DNA of 64,000 nt from Pseudomonas putida (GTDB lineage: Bacteria; Pseudomonadota; Gammaproteobacteria; Pseudomonadales; Pseudomonadaceae), in assembly GCF_022627325.1 (NCBI RefSeq), contig NZ_JAETZZ010000001.1:682001-746000 (forward strand), in the 5' to 3' direction. Made by a program: the position numbers and the translations under genes. This document shows, piece by piece, positions 1 through 9,335 of the stretch. Each line of letters begins with the position of its first letter. The first letter of the stretch is position 1. The notes under the pieces are model-generated. The model saw only the letters and a program-made list of their open reading frames with translations, was not told the DNA's origin and ran no database searches.

Positions 1-380
1 CCGGGCGTCAGCACACGCCGAAGGTGGCTTTCGTTGCACCGCCAAGCACCTACACTGCCTCCAGTGGCAAGGCTGTCGAGGCGGCTGACATCGACCTGCT
101 GGTGCGTGCACTTTCCATGGGCAAGTTGCACCACGCGATGATGGGTACTGCTGCGGTGGCCATCGGTACCGCTGCTGCCATTCCAGGTACGCTGGTCAAC
201 CTCGCTGCAGGCGGGGGCGAGCGCAGTGCTGTGCGCTTCGGCCATCCCTCCGGCACCTTGCGGGTCGGGGCTCAGGCCAGCCAGGTGGAGGGCGAGTGGA
301 CGGTGACCAAGGCAATCATGAGTCGTAGTGCCCGTGTCTTGATGGAAGGCTGGGTGAGGGTGCCTGGCGACAGCTTCTGA
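1..380 (+). CDS. prpF: 2-methylaconitate cis-trans isomerase PrpF, 3' end only
   Basis: The open frame enters from the left edge (first full codon at base 3) and stops at 378-380, so only the C-terminal ~125 residues are present. The segment matches the end of PrpF: SMGKLHHAMMGTAAVAIGTAAAIPGT, shown here only by its key SMGKLHHAM and GTAAAIPGT parts, then RFGHPSGTLRVGA and a final VLMEGWVRVP. PrpF isomerises 2-methylaconitate in the AcnD/PrpF variant of the methylcitrate cycle, which oxidises propionyl-CoA. The next gene on the same strand is prpD, 136 bases downstream, so the two probably belong to one prp operon whose earlier genes lie outside the window. Identity is well supported by context; the missing N-terminus prevents checking the active-site residues. 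Confidence 0.88.
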   Translation, partial: GRQHTPKVAFVAPPSTYTASSGKAVEAADIDLLVRALSMGKLHHAMMGTAAVAIGTAAAIPGTLVNLAAGGGERSAVRFGHPSGTLRVGAQASQVEGEWTVTKAIMSRSARVLMEGWVRVPGDSF

Positions 381-410
381 CGCACGTGGCGCTTGGCTTT
401 GAATCAGCAA

Positions 411-495
411 GGCCGCTACGCGGCCCGTCGCCGGCAAGCCGGTTCCTGCATCGACCTTGTGGGAGCCGCATTGCCGGCGCCGGGTGGCGTAGCAG
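411..495. repeat. REP-like hairpins between prpF and prpD
   Basis: The gap holds a perfect GGCCGC-TAC-GCGGCC hairpin (411-425), followed by CGCCGGCAAGCCGG and GTGGGAGCCGCATTGCCGGCG. The GTGGGAGCCGGCTTGCCGGCG-type core recurs at 52635-52731 and is typical of P. putida REP sequences. Such elements often stabilise or attenuate polycistronic mRNA. Confidence 0.6.
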
Positions 496-516
496 CCCCA
501 ATCAAAGGAGCTGCAA

Positions 517-2001
517 ATGAGCGCCAACGTAGACCTGAACGAGCGCCCTGACTACGACGGGGTGCTGCAAACCCTTGCCGATTACGTTCTTACCTACCGC
601 GTCGAGTCCTCCGAAGCGCTGGACACCGCACGCAACTGCCTGATGGACACCCTGGGCTGTGGCCTGTTGGCCCTGCGCTTTCCAGAGTGCACCAAGCACC
701 TCGGCCCGCTGGTGGAGGGTACGGTGGTACCCAATGGCGCCCGGGTGCCCGGCACCAGTTACCGGCTCGACCCGGTCAAGGCCGCCTGGGATATCGGCTG
801 CACCGTGCGCTGGCTGGACTACAACGATACCTGGCTTGCCGCCGAGTGGGCCCACCCTTCCGATAACCTCGGGGGGATCCTGGCGGTAGCTGATCACCTG
901 TCGCAAAAGCAGGTGGCCAGGGGTGAAAGCCCGCTGCTGATGCGCGAAGTGCTTGAGGCCATGGTCATGGCCCATGAGATTCAAGGTGTGCTGGCCCTGG
1001 AGAACGCCTTCAATCGCGTCGGGCTGGACCACGTGCTGCTGGTCAAGGTGGCGTCCACGGCCGTGTGCGCCAAGCTGATGGGTGCCAACCGTGAACAACT
1101 GCTCTCGGCCCTGTCTCATGCCTTCGTCGATGGCCAGGCGCTGCGCACCTACCGCCATGCACCCAATGCCGGCTCGCGCAAGTCGTGGGCTGCCGGCGAT
1201 GCGTCCAGCCGGGGCGTGCGCCTGGCCAATATCGCGTTGCGCGGCGAGATGGGTGTGCCCGGTGTGCTGACTGCGCCGCAGTGGGGTTTTTACGACGTGT
1301 CGTTCAGCCACACCAACAAGGACCTGGCGCTCAAGCCTTCTGCCCAGCAGGCGCTCCGCGTACCGCAGGCGTTGGCCAGTTACGTGATGGAAAACGTGTT
1401 GTTCAAGGTCAGTTTCCCGGCCGAGTTCCACGCCCAGACCGCCTGTGAAGCGGCAGTCAGCCTGCATCCGCAAGTGCGTAACCGCCTGCACGAAGTCGAC
1501 CGTATCGTCATCACCACCCAGGAATCGGCCATTCGCATCATCTCCAAGGTCGGCCCGCTGGCCAATGCTGCCGATCGCGACCACTGCCTGCAGTACATGG
1601 TGGCGGTGCCGCTCATCTTCGGTCATCTGGTGGCCGAGCATTACGAGGATGCTTTCCACGCTGCCCATCCGAGCATCGACCGTCTGCGCGAAAAGATGGA
1701 AGTGGTCGAGGACCCTCGTTTCAGCCGCGAATACCTGGAGCCGGACAAGCGCTCGATCGCCAATGGCTTGCAGGTGTTCTTCAAGGATGGCAGCAGTACC
1801 GAACAGGTAGTGGTGGAGTACCCGGTCGGGCACCGGCGCCGACGCGGGGAGGGCATCCCCTTGCTGGAGGCCAAGTTCAGGGACAACTTGGCGACGCGGT
1901 TTTCGCGTCAGCGTTGCCTGGAGATTTTCGCGCTGTGTGGCGATCAACAGCGGCTGGAGGCCACGGCGGTCCACCGGTTCGTGGATTTGTTCGTGATCTG
2001 A
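517..2001 (+). CDS. prpD: 2-methylcitrate dehydratase PrpD (MmgE/PrpD family)
   Basis: This 494-residue protein has the normal PrpD length and family signatures: [10 protein letters not shown] near residue 45, [25 protein letters not shown] near 105-130 (key parts WLDYNDT and HPSDNLG), and [10 protein letters not shown] near 305. PrpD dehydrates 2-methylcitrate in the cytosolic methylcitrate cycle. The start ATG at 517 follows an AAAGGAG Shine-Dalgarno at suitable spacing. It follows prpF and is closed by a strong terminator at 2018-2048. In strains with AcnD/PrpF, PrpD is often partly redundant; its presence beside prpF is the usual Pseudomonas arrangement. Confidence 0.95.
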   Translation: MSANVDLNERPDYDGVLQTLADYVLTYRVESSEALDTARNCLMDTLGCGLLALRFPECTKHLGPLVEGTVVPNGARVPGTSYRLDPVKAAWDIGCTVRWLDYNDTWLAAEWAHPSDNLGGILAVADHLSQKQVARGESPLLMREVLEAMVMAHEIQGVLALENAFNRVGLDHVLLVKVASTAVCAKLMGANREQLLSALSHAFVDGQALRTYRHAPNAGSRKSWAAGDASSRGVRLANIALRGEMGVPGVLTAPQWGFYDVSFSHTNKDLALKPSAQQALRVPQALASYVMENVLFKVSFPAEFHAQTACEAAVSLHPQVRNRLHEVDRIVITTQESAIRIISKVGPLANAADRDHCLQYMVAVPLIFGHLVAEHYEDAFHAAHPSIDRLREKMEVVEDPRFSREYLEPDKRSIANGLQVFFKDGSSTEQVVVEYPVGHRRRRGEGIPLLEAKFRDNLATRFSRQRCLEIFALCGDQQRLEATAVHRFVDLFVI

Positions 2002-2017
2002 GGCGAGCAAGGGCAAT

Positions 2018-2048
2018 AAAAAACCCGGCATGAATGCCGGGTTTTTTT
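2018..2048. terminator. Bidirectional rho-independent terminator, prpD/acnB
   Basis: AAAAAACCCGGC-ATGAAT-GCCGGGTTTTTTT forms a 6-bp GC stem with A and T runs on both sides. It can therefore stop transcripts arriving from prpD (plus strand) and acnB (minus strand), whose stops flank it. Confidence 0.93.
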
Positions 2049-2063
2049 GTGGCTTACAGCTGA

Positions 2064-4673
2064 TTACGCTTGAACAACCGGGATCTTGGCGTTGGCCGCA
2101 GCTTCGCGGAACTCTGCGATCTGGTCGAAGCTCAGGTAGCGGTAAACGTCGGCAGCCATGCTGTCGATGTCTTTCGCGTACTGCATGTACTCCTCGACAG
2201 TCGGCAGCTTGCCGATGATCGATGCGACAGCAGCCAGCTCGGCCGATGCCAGGTAGACGTTGGTGGCGTCGCCCAGGCGGTTCGGGAAGTTACGGGTCGA
2301 GGTGGAAACCACGGTCGAACCGGTCTGCACACGTGCCTGGTTGCCCATGCACAGCGAGCAGCCTGGCATTTCCATGCGCGCACCGGCCTTGCCGTAGATG
2401 CCGTAGTAGCCTTCTTCGGTCAGCTGGTGAGCGTCCATCTTGGTTGGCGGAGCCAGCCACAGACGGGTCGGAATACCGCCCTTGACCTTCTCCAGCAGCT
2501 TACCGGCAGCGCGGAAGTGGCCAATGTTGGTCATGCACGAACCGATGAATACTTCGTCGATCTTCTCGCCCTGCACCGACGACAGCAGGCGGGCGTCGTC
2601 CGGGTCGTTCGGCGCGCAGAGCACAGGCTCCTTGACGTCGGCCAGGTCGATTTCGATGATTTCGGCGTATTCGGCATCGGCGTCAGCCGACAGCAGCTCA
2701 GGCTTGGCCAGCCAGGCTTCCATCGCCTGGGCGCGACGCTCCAGGGTGCGGGCATCGCCGTAGCCTTCGCCGATCATCCAGCGCAGCAGGGTGATGTTCG
2801 ACTGCAGGTACTCGGCGATGGCCTTCTCTGGCAGCTTGATGGTGCAGCCGGCAGCGGAACGCTCGGCCGAGGCGTCGGACAGCTCGAACGCTTGCTCGAC
2901 GGTCAGTTCGTCCAGGCCTTCGATTTCCAGGATGCGGCCGGAGAAGGCGTTTTTCTTGCCTTTCTTCTCGACGGTCAGCAGGCCCTGCTGGATGGCGTAG
3001 TAAGGGATGGCGTGTACCAGGTCACGCAGGGTGATGCCTGGTTGCAGTTTGCCCTTGAAGCGCACCAGGATCGACTCTGGCATGTCCAGCGGCATGACGC
3101 CGGTAGCGGCGGCGAAAGCCACCAGGCCGGAACCGGCCGGGAACGAGATGCCGATCGGGAAGCGGGTGTGCGAGTCGCCACCGGTACCGACGGTGTCAGG
3201 CATCAGCATGCGGTTCAGCCAGCTATGGATGATGCCGTCGCCTGGGCGCAGCGACACGCCGCCACGGGTGCGGATGAAGTCTGGCAGGGTGTGGTGGGTG
3301 GTGACGTCGATCGGCTTCGGATAGGCCGCGGTGTGGCAGAACGACTGCATCACCAGGTCAGCGGAGAAGCCCAGGCACGCCAGGTCTTTCAGCTCGTCGC
3401 GGGTCATCGGGCCAGTGGTGTCCTGGGAGCCGACGGTGGTCATCTTCGGCTCGCAGTAAGCACCTGGGCGCACGCCCTGGCCTTCCGGCAGGCCGCACGC
3501 ACGGCCGACCATTTTCTGGGCCAGGGTGAAGCCCTTGCCGGAATCGGCAGGCTGCTCTGGCTTCTTGAACAGGTCGGATGCACCCAGGCCCAGTTCGGCA
3601 CGGGCTTTTTCGGTCAGGCCACGGCCGACGATCAGCGGGATGCGGCCGCCAGCGCGGACTTCATCCAGCAGTACTTCGGTTTTCAGCTCGAAGCTGGTGA
3701 CCAGCTCGTCGCTGTCGTGGCGGCGTACTTCACCTTTGTAGGGGTAGACGTCGATGACGTCGCCCATGGCCAGGTTGGTGCAGTCGAACTCGATCGGCAG
3801 GGCGCCGGCGTCTTCCATGGTGTTGTAGAAGATCGGGGCGATCTTGGTGCCGAAGCAGAAACCACCGGCGCGCTTGTTCGGTACGTACGGGATGTCGTCG
3901 CCGAAGAACCACAGCACCGAGTTGGTGGCGGATTTACGCGAAGAGCCGGTACCGACCACGTCACCGACGTAGGCGACCGGGAAACCCTTGGCCTTGACGG
4001 CTTCGATCTGTGCCAGCGGGCCGACCGAGCCAGGCTGCTGCGGCTCGATGCCGTCGCGGGCCATTTTCAGCATGGCCAGGGCGTGCAGCGGGATGTCAGG
4101 GCGCGACCAGGCGTCCGGGGCAGGGGACAGGTCGTCGGTGTTGGTTTCGCCGGGCACCTTGAACACGGTCAGGGTGTACTTGTCGGCGATGGCCGGACGC
4201 GAGGTGAACCACTCGCCGGCAGCCCAGGATTCCAGCACGGCCTTGGCGTGCGCGTTGCCCGCCTTGGCTTTTTCGGCCACGTCGTGGAAGGCATCGAACA
4301 TCAGCAGGGTGTGCTTGAGCTTTTCGGCCGCGACGGCGCCCAGTTCGGCGTCATCCAGCAGCGCGACCAGCGTTTCGATGTTGTAGCCACCTTGCATGGT
4401 GCCCAGCAGCTCGGTGGCGTGCTTGCGGTCGATCAGTGGCGAGGTGGCTTCACCCTTAGCCACGGCAGACAGGAAGGCAGCCTTGACGTAGGCAGCTTCG
4501 TCGACTCCTGGTGGAACGCGGTGGGTGATCAGGTCTACGAGGAAGGCTTCTTCGCCGGCCGGCGGGTTTTTCAGCAGCTCGACCAGGCCTGCAGTTTGTT
4601 CGGCGTTCAGCGGCTGGGGCACGATACCCAGGGCGGCACGCTCTTCGATGTGTTTGCGGTAGGCTTCAAGCAC
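2064..4673 (-). CDS. acnB: Aconitate hydratase B / 2-methylisocitrate dehydratase
   Basis: AcnB interconverts citrate and isocitrate in the TCA cycle and also hydrates 2-methylaconitate, fitting its place beside prp genes. The Fe-S ligands are visible as GSCMTN (Cys about 713) and CSLCMGN (Cys 772 and 775), positions close to the E. coli enzyme. I place the start at the GTG at 4673, giving 869 residues beginning [13 protein letters not shown]. This is the family length, and the GTG has GAGGG eight bases upstream. An in-frame ATG five codons earlier (4688) also has AGGGA upstream and cannot be excluded. The gene is monocistronic and converges on prpD. Assignment of family is secure; only the start is open. 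Confidence 0.96.
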   Translation of the reverse strand: MLEAYRKHIEERAALGIVPQPLNAEQTAGLVELLKNPPAGEEAFLVDLITHRVPPGVDEAAYVKAAFLSAVAKGEATSPLIDRKHATELLGTMQGGYNIETLVALLDDAELGAVAAEKLKHTLLMFDAFHDVAEKAKAGNAHAKAVLESWAAGEWFTSRPAIADKYTLTVFKVPGETNTDDLSPAPDAWSRPDIPLHALAMLKMARDGIEPQQPGSVGPLAQIEAVKAKGFPVAYVGDVVGTGSSRKSATNSVLWFFGDDIPYVPNKRAGGFCFGTKIAPIFYNTMEDAGALPIEFDCTNLAMGDVIDVYPYKGEVRRHDSDELVTSFELKTEVLLDEVRAGGRIPLIVGRGLTEKARAELGLGASDLFKKPEQPADSGKGFTLAQKMVGRACGLPEGQGVRPGAYCEPKMTTVGSQDTTGPMTRDELKDLACLGFSADLVMQSFCHTAAYPKPIDVTTHHTLPDFIRTRGGVSLRPGDGIIHSWLNRMLMPDTVGTGGDSHTRFPIGISFPAGSGLVAFAAATGVMPLDMPESILVRFKGKLQPGITLRDLVHAIPYYAIQQGLLTVEKKGKKNAFSGRILEIEGLDELTVEQAFELSDASAERSAAGCTIKLPEKAIAEYLQSNITLLRWMIGEGYGDARTLERRAQAMEAWLAKPELLSADADAEYAEIIEIDLADVKEPVLCAPNDPDDARLLSSVQGEKIDEVFIGSCMTNIGHFRAAGKLLEKVKGGIPTRLWLAPPTKMDAHQLTEEGYYGIYGKAGARMEMPGCSLCMGNQARVQTGSTVVSTSTRNFPNRLGDATNVYLASAELAAVASIIGKLPTVEEYMQYAKDIDSMAADVYRYLSFDQIAEFREAAANAKIPVVQA

Positions 4674-4688
4674 AGTTATTACCCTCAT

Positions 4689-5078
4689 CAGTGGTCCCTA
4701 AAGGGAGTCCGGGACGCTCATCCAGCATTCTCTGCACCCATGCGCCATCACGGCTTCTTGGGCCGCATAGCCAGGGTCGCAGAGAATCCTTACAGAAGCT
4801 GCTTTCAAAGTTTTACGCCTGCAGAACGGGGGCTGATGAGGGCTGGCACGGGCATGCGGGGGGTGCATGGCCCGGGCCAACGCCGTTCTACCGGATCAAC
4901 TGTGCTCGTGACGCTTTGAAAACAGCTTCCAACGGACATTGTTGCCTTGAAAAGGCGGGATGATTCTACGGCAAATTGTCGCAGAAGGTAAGGCGGCGAA
5001 CGTGACTTTAACGAGTGACCCTGGTTAGACAAAGGGCTAACATGGGCCTGTGTTCCACCGCCAAGCCGTTGTTTTTCC
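4689..5078. other. Intergenic region upstream of acnB and the DUF1289 gene
   Basis: No credible gene is seen in these 390 bases between divergent genes. It must hold the acnB promoter. The only structure noted is a 9-bp inverted repeat, ATTCTCTGC at 4727-4735 and GCAGAGAAT at 4779-4787, lying 54-114 bases upstream of the acnB start. It could be an operator or a leader stem; no regulator can be named. Confidence 0.5.
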
Positions 5079-5546
5079 ATGCCCAACCAGTCCATCAAGA
5101 CCCCTTGCGTCGGCCTTTGCTCCACGGTGTATGGAGACACGGTGTGCCGTGGCTGCAAGCGTTTCCATCACGAAGTCATCCACTGGAACGCGTACGACGA
5201 CGACCAGAAGCGTGCCGTTTTGCTGCGCCTGGAGCAGTTGTTGGTACAGGTGATGATGGCCAAACTGGAGGTGTTCGATGCCAACCTGCTGCGCCAGCAG
5301 CTGCAGCAGCGCGCCATACGCTTTGTCGAGCAGCAGTCCGAGTATTGCTGGGCGTATCAGCTGATTGCCCGCGGTGCCCGCCTGATTCGCGACCTGGAAG
5401 CGTACGGGATGGCGTTGCTGCCCGAGTTTCGTGACTGGGAGCTGCCGCAGTTGCGCGATGCCATCGATCGGGAATTCTTTTTGCTGTCCGAGGCGCATTA
5501 CCAGCGCTACATCGCGCCTGGGTTCCTGCGTGCCGAACTGAGGTAA
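5079..5546 (+). CDS. DUF1289-domain protein
   Basis: The 155-residue protein opens with the DUF1289 signature: KTPCVGLCSTVYGDTVCRGCKRF (key cysteines CVGLC and CRGC at about residues 10-14 and 24-27), followed by HWNAYDDDQK. Four closely spaced cysteines suggest metal or Fe-S binding, as proposed for this family, but its function is unknown. The remaining ~100 residues are a helical extension without recognised motifs (YCWAYQLIARGARLIRDLEAYG region). The gene stands alone, divergent from acnB. Confidence 0.85.
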   Translation: MPNQSIKTPCVGLCSTVYGDTVCRGCKRFHHEVIHWNAYDDDQKRAVLLRLEQLLVQVMMAKLEVFDANLLRQQLQQRAIRFVEQQSEYCWAYQLIARGARLIRDLEAYGMALLPEFRDWELPQLRDAIDREFFLLSEAHYQRYIAPGFLRAELR

Positions 5547-5614
5547 GCCTTCTACCTGCCCCATGCCTTGAAAGGGCGCCATTGTGCGTTTTTTGACGAG
5601 CGTACGGAGTACGG

Positions 5615-6376
5615 ATGATGGCTGAGCTGTGTTTTGAACCGCTGCTGTGTTTTACCGCGGCATGCCGCTGGCAATTGCTGGATGAACCGTTGCGGGCCGC
5701 CCAGTTTGACGATGATGGCATCACCCGGCCGTTCTGGGCCGAATTCGATGACTGGAACGGTGACGATGGCTGGCTGATCACCAGCCTGGACTATGGCGAA
5801 GAAATCCTGCAATCGTTCCTGATTGACTCCATATGGGGACGCGAGGCTCGTCAACGTGTGTTTTGTGACAGGTTCTGGTTCGGTGTCTACCGGCTTGCAA
5901 CAGGCTTCGTCTATGAGATCCGCCCGGCATATGAGGGCAAAAACGTCGACCGCTGGCCGTCATTGGACTGCTGGCTCGACGTCAGTCGCAACGGTTATCT
6001 TGGCTTTTACCCGGCCCGCTCGGCTGCCGGAGTGAGCACGGACGAGCCAGCCAACCTGGCGTTACGAGACCCCTTCGGGGCCTCCGTGGTGCTTCCCGTC
6101 GACCCGCCGGTGGATCTGGATACGGCACTGTACAAGTTGACCGCCGGGCGGCGAACGCCCCTATGGCACATCCCTGGCCTGGACCCGCAGCGGTTGCAGG
6201 AAGGGCAGTTGTTCTTGAACCTGAAGCTTTACAGCGCGGACGGTCGGCAAGTGAGGCGGCGGGTCGAGCGGGTTGCATACCTTAACAACCGTCAAGGCGA
6301 GCGTGGCCAGTTCAGCTTGCAGGTGTCGAACCCTTGCGTGCCGCCTCACCCCCGCCCGCTGGGTGCCAAGGATTGA
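5615..6376 (+). CDS. Hypothetical protein, unrecognised
   Basis: This 253-residue protein is not recognised. It is rich in Trp, Phe and Asp (FWAEFDDWNGDDGW near residue 30; FWFGVYRLATGFVYEIRP near 90), has no signal peptide or membrane segment, and ends in a Pro-rich tail. Codon use resembles its neighbours, and GGAG precedes the paired ATGs at 5615 and 5618. It lies 68 bases after the DUF1289 gene on the same strand and converges on queD. A sugar- or ligand-binding beta-rich fold is possible from composition, but that is speculation. Confidence 0.6.
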   Translation: MMAELCFEPLLCFTAACRWQLLDEPLRAAQFDDDGITRPFWAEFDDWNGDDGWLITSLDYGEEILQSFLIDSIWGREARQRVFCDRFWFGVYRLATGFVYEIRPAYEGKNVDRWPSLDCWLDVSRNGYLGFYPARSAAGVSTDEPANLALRDPFGASVVLPVDPPVDLDTALYKLTAGRRTPLWHIPGLDPQRLQEGQLFLNLKLYSADGRQVRRRVERVAYLNNRQGERGQFSLQVSNPCVPPHPRPLGAKD

Positions 6377-6403
6377 CCCCGTGCCCCTGTCGCGCGGCGC
6401 CCA

Positions 6404-6760
6404 TCAATCGCCGCTGTATTCGCAGCCGCTGGTGCAGGTTTCATGAATACGCACCTTGGACAGCTCCGGCAGCAGCGGCTTGACCTGCTCCCAGATCCAC
6501 TTGGCGATGACTTCGCTGGTGGGGTTTTCCAGGCCTGGAATGTCGTTGAGGTAGTTGTGGTCCAGCTGCTCGTAGATCGGCTTGAAGATCGCCTTGATCT
6601 CGGAGAAGTCGCGGATCCAGCCGGTGTGCGGATCAAGCGGGCCGGTCAGGTGCAGGCCGACCTTGAACGAGTGGCCATGCAGGCGGCCGCATTTGTGCCC
6701 GGCAGGGACGTTGGGCAGGCGGTGGGCCGATTCGAAAGTAAATTCCTTGAAGATTTCCAC
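6404..6760 (-). CDS. queD: 6-carboxytetrahydropterin synthase QueD
   Basis: QueD converts 7,8-dihydroneopterin triphosphate to 6-carboxy-5,6,7,8-tetrahydropterin, the second step of queuosine (preQ0) synthesis. The 118-residue length is typical. Zinc ligands His13 (ESAHRL), His28 and His30 (LHGHSF), catalytic Cys24 (HKCGR), the LDHNYLND motif and the late HETCTSGC glutamate are all present. It stands alone, separated from the upstream patatin gene by 51 bases, which could allow co-transcription. The family also contains eukaryotic PTPS, but the Cys-X3-His-X-His spacing favours QueD. Confidence 0.95.
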   Translation of the reverse strand: MEIFKEFTFESAHRLPNVPAGHKCGRLHGHSFKVGLHLTGPLDPHTGWIRDFSEIKAIFKPIYEQLDHNYLNDIPGLENPTSEVIAKWIWEQVKPLLPELSKVRIHETCTSGCEYSGD

Positions 6761-6811
6761 GGTCAGAACTCTGTGTGTATCGAAGATGCGCGCAGTCTAC
6801 CAGCATGGTCG

Positions 6812-7891
6812 CTACAAGGCTTGCAGGCGTTCGTGCAGGCGCCCGGTGGCAATCAGTTCCAGCAGTTCGTCACCCAGCCGTTGGCTTTCTGCAATGGCCT
6901 GATACCAGTAGCGTTTGCGGCTGGGGGCATCGCCCATGAAGCGCTTGAAGTCGTTGCGATCGGGCAACTTGCCGAAGGGCAGTGCGGCCAGATACTGCGG
7001 TGACGGCGTCACCAACAGCACATTGCGCAGGCGTGTGGCATCGCCCTTGCGCCATGGCAGGGCTTTGTCGAACCAGCCCGGCACGACCTTGTCGGTGAAA
7101 TGCGGGTAAAGCACCAGGTCGTCGCCGCGGTAAGGCAGGTCGAGGTGATAGTCGAGCAAGCCGCCGTCGCGATAGGTGCCCGCACCGGCGCCGGGGATGT
7201 CGCGCACACCTTCCATGACCATGGGAATCGAGCCGGACGCGAGCAGGGCATGGCGCAGGTTGCCCAGGCCCAGCGGCAGGTAGCGTGAGGGAAAGTCTGT
7301 GAGCGGATCCAGCGGCGGGGTGGCACGTTCATCGTGCAGGATGACCCGTTCGAAATGCCGCGCCAAGCGGGAGCGCCCCAGCAGGTTGCTGGCGACCACC
7401 GAGCCCAGGCCCATCCCCAACCGGCCGCGATGGTCATGGGCAAGATGGCCGTGGCTCTTCACCACCAGGATGTTCAGGCGGTAGTGCGGTGATGCCAGGA
7501 TCTGCCCATCACGCCCTTGCAGCAGGTCGTCGAGCATCTGCTGGCAGCTGCGGCTGATCTGGGCCGCGGTCACACCTTTGGCAAAGTCCTGCTCGGTATA
7601 CAGCTCGCCGAGGCGGCGGATGCCTGCGACCGGGTCGTCAAGGCAGGCGCTGGCGAAACGCCAGGAGCCGATCGATGCGCCAATCAAGGCCCGCTGGCGA
7701 GGGGCCGATGGCAGCCACTCGCCGAACAGCGCCAGGTCCAAGCCTTGAATCCCCAGTGGCTTGGGCCCGCCAGCGGCGCCCGGCACCACACCGACATCCG
7801 CTGCCTGCAGCCCGCGCTCGCGGATGCGCTGCAGGGCACGTTTGCCGGCCTTGAAGGTCAGAGCCGGGTACTTGATATGGATGGCGCTCAT
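6812..7891 (-). CDS. Patatin-like phospholipase family protein
   Basis: The 359-residue protein carries the patatin catalytic layout: a glycine-rich oxyanion loop PGAAGGPK (residues 37-44), nucleophile Ser73 in GASIGS, and the catalytic Asp in YRDGG near residue 240. It therefore probably hydrolyses acyl esters of lipids; no signal peptide is seen, so it is likely cytosolic or peripherally membrane-bound. The substrate cannot be predicted. The start ATG at 7891 gives MSAIHIKYPALTFKAGK. It is transcribed toward queD and divergent from the PepSY operon. Confidence 0.85.
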   Translation of the reverse strand: MSAIHIKYPALTFKAGKRALQRIRERGLQAADVGVVPGAAGGPKPLGIQGLDLALFGEWLPSAPRQRALIGASIGSWRFASACLDDPVAGIRRLGELYTEQDFAKGVTAAQISRSCQQMLDDLLQGRDGQILASPHYRLNILVVKSHGHLAHDHRGRLGMGLGSVVASNLLGRSRLARHFERVILHDERATPPLDPLTDFPSRYLPLGLGNLRHALLASGSIPMVMEGVRDIPGAGAGTYRDGGLLDYHLDLPYRGDDLVLYPHFTDKVVPGWFDKALPWRKGDATRLRNVLLVTPSPQYLAALPFGKLPDRNDFKRFMGDAPSRKRYWYQAIAESQRLGDELLELIATGRLHERLQAL

Positions 7892-7969
7892 AGACTGCCT
7901 CGCAATTCACAGGCGGGCATTATAGGAAACGCAGGGTCGATGCGCTGCGCTATCATGACGCCAGCTTTT

Positions 7970-7985
7970 TTCAGGTTGAGTTAAG
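7970..7985 (+). promoter_or_regulatory. BqsR-box-like direct repeat upstream of the PepSY operon
   Basis: TTCAG-GTTGAG-TTAAG matches the reported BqsR box TTAAG-N6-TTAAG with one mismatch. It lies 59-74 bases upstream of the first PepSY gene, where an activator site is expected. The TTAAG half also begins an inverted TTAAG-N15-TTAAC-like arrangement, so other readings exist. Confidence 0.45.
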
Positions 7986-8043
7986 GACCGGTGGATAATC
8001 TTAACCCCGTAGACAAATTGCACACCCTGATGGAGAGAATCTG

Positions 8044-8352
8044 ATGAAAACTCTGACTGCCTTGTTCACTGCCGCTGCGCTTGCTTTCGGTGCCAACGTC
8101 GCCCTGGCCAAGGACGTCCAACCTGACGAAGTGGTCAAGCTGGTGAATGCCAAGACCATCAAATCGCTGGATGAGCTCAAGGCCGCTGCGGTTGCCAAGC
8201 ACCCCGGCGCCACTGTTACCGATTCGGAGCTGGAAAACGAATACGGTCGCTACATCTACAAGGTCGAAATGCGTGACACCCAGAACGTCGAATGGGACGT
8301 CGACCTGGACGCCAAGACCGGTGAAGTGCTGAAGGACGAACAGGACAACTGA
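8044..8352 (+). CDS. PepSY-domain periplasmic protein (BqsP/Q-like)
   Basis: This 102-residue protein has a clear signal peptide (MKTLTALFTAAALAFGANVALA) and one PepSY domain: an LKAAAVAKHPGATVTDSEL helix with its following strand, then YIYKVEMRDTQNVEWDVDLDAKTGEVLKDE. The C-terminus is strongly acidic. PepSY modules often bind cations or partner proteins near two-component sensors. It overlaps the next PepSY gene by one base (TGATG) and heads a four-gene operon with a response regulator and kinase, which suggests an accessory role in sensing metal or cation stress. Confidence 0.85.
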   Translation: MKTLTALFTAAALAFGANVALAKDVQPDEVVKLVNAKTIKSLDELKAAAVAKHPGATVTDSELENEYGRYIYKVEMRDTQNVEWDVDLDAKTGEVLKDEQDN

Positions 8353-8666
8353 TGATCCACGTGACCCGCTCGGCGCGCTACCTGGCTCTCTCGCTGCTGG
8401 CGGTCTGTTCCTTGGCCGTTGCGCGCGACCTGGACCAGGATGAGGCCCTGCAGCTGCGTCGCAACGGCGTGATCCTTCCGCTCGAGCAACTGCTCGAGAC
8501 CGCCCTGGGGCGTCACCCCGGGGCGCGGTTGCTGGAGGCGGAGCTGGAGGAAGACGATGATCGCTATGAATATGAAGTCGAGCTGCTGACCACCGAGGGT
8601 GTGGTGCGTGAGATCAAGCTCGATGCCAGCACCGGTGCCCTGCTCAAAGACGAGGAAGATGACTGA
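8352..8666 (+). CDS. Second PepSY-domain periplasmic protein (BqsP/Q-like)
   Basis: A 104-residue paralogue of the preceding protein with a signal peptide (LALSLLAVCSLAVA) and one PepSY domain. The mature part is very acidic, with EEDDDRYEYEVELL in the middle and KDEEDD at the end, which suggests divalent-cation binding. The gene overlaps its upstream neighbour by one base, and its stop abuts the response-regulator start, so translational coupling through the operon is likely. The pair probably arose by tandem duplication followed by divergence. Confidence 0.85.
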   Translation: MIHVTRSARYLALSLLAVCSLAVARDLDQDEALQLRRNGVILPLEQLLETALGRHPGARLLEAELEEDDDRYEYEVELLTTEGVVREIKLDASTGALLKDEEDD

Positions 8667-9335
8667 ATGCGCCTGTTGCTTGTCGAGGACAATGTCCCCC
8701 TGGCGGATGAGCTGACCGCTGGCCTGCAGCGCCAAGGCTATGCCGTGGACTGGCTGGCCGACGGCCGCGACGCAGTGTACCAAGGCCAGAGCGAGCCTTA
8801 CGACCTGATCATTCTGGACCTTGGCCTGCCGGGGTTGCCGGGCCTGGACGTGCTTTCGCAATGGCGTGCCGCAGGTCTGGCCACGCCGGTGCTGATCCTG
8901 ACCGCACGGGGCTCATGGGCCGAGCGCATCGAGGGCTTGAAGGCGGGGGCGGACGACTACCTGAGCAAGCCCTTCCACCCGGAGGAGCTGCAACTGCGCA
9001 TACAGGCGCTGGTGCGCCGGGCGCGGGGGCTTGCCAACCAGCCCAGGCTCGAAGCTGCCGGGCTACACCTGGACGAAAGCCGCCAGTGCGTGAGCCGCGA
9101 AGGGGTTGATATCCAGCTGACCGCTGCCGAGTTCCGCCTGTTGCGTTACTTCATGCTGCACCCGCAGCAGATCCTCTCCAAGAGCCACCTGGCCGAGCAC
9201 TTGTACGACGGCGAGACCGAGCGTGACTCCAACGTGCTCGAAGTGCACGTCAATCATCTGCGCCGCAAGCTGGGCCGCAGCGTCATCGAAACCCGCCGCG
9301 GGCAAGGCTACATCTATGCCGGGAGCGCCGGGTGA
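8667..9335 (+). CDS. bqsR: OmpR-family response regulator (BqsR/CarR-like)
   Basis: The 222-residue protein has a receiver domain with the acidic pair at ED7-8, phospho-acceptor Asp51 (IILDLGLPG), Thr79 and Lys101 (YLSKPF), then an OmpR-type winged helix ending in RRGQGYIYA. Operon context (two PepSY genes, then regulator and kinase) and the 222/439-residue sizes match the P. aeruginosa Bqs/Car system, which responds to ferrous iron and calcium. That specific assignment is inference, helped by the BqsR-box-like site at 7970-7985. A PhoP- or QseB-like regulator is the alternative. Its stop overlaps the kinase start by four bases. Confidence 0.9.
   Translation: MRLLLVEDNVPLADELTAGLQRQGYAVDWLADGRDAVYQGQSEPYDLIILDLGLPGLPGLDVLSQWRAAGLATPVLILTARGSWAERIEGLKAGADDYLSKPFHPEELQLRIQALVRRARGLANQPRLEAAGLHLDESRQCVSREGVDIQLTAAEFRLLRYFMLHPQQILSKSHLAEHLYDGETERDSNVLEVHVNHLRRKLGRSVIETRRGQGYIYAGSAG

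Noticed and set aside
502..2031. Long minus-strand open frame opposite prpD (509 codons)
   Set aside because: Antisense shadow of a GC-rich gene; composition rich in His, Arg and Gln and no family resemblance, while prpD is certain.
2070..4919. Plus-strand open frame of 949 codons opposite acnB
   Set aside because: Mirror frame of acnB with no recognisable domain; it also runs through the acnB promoter.
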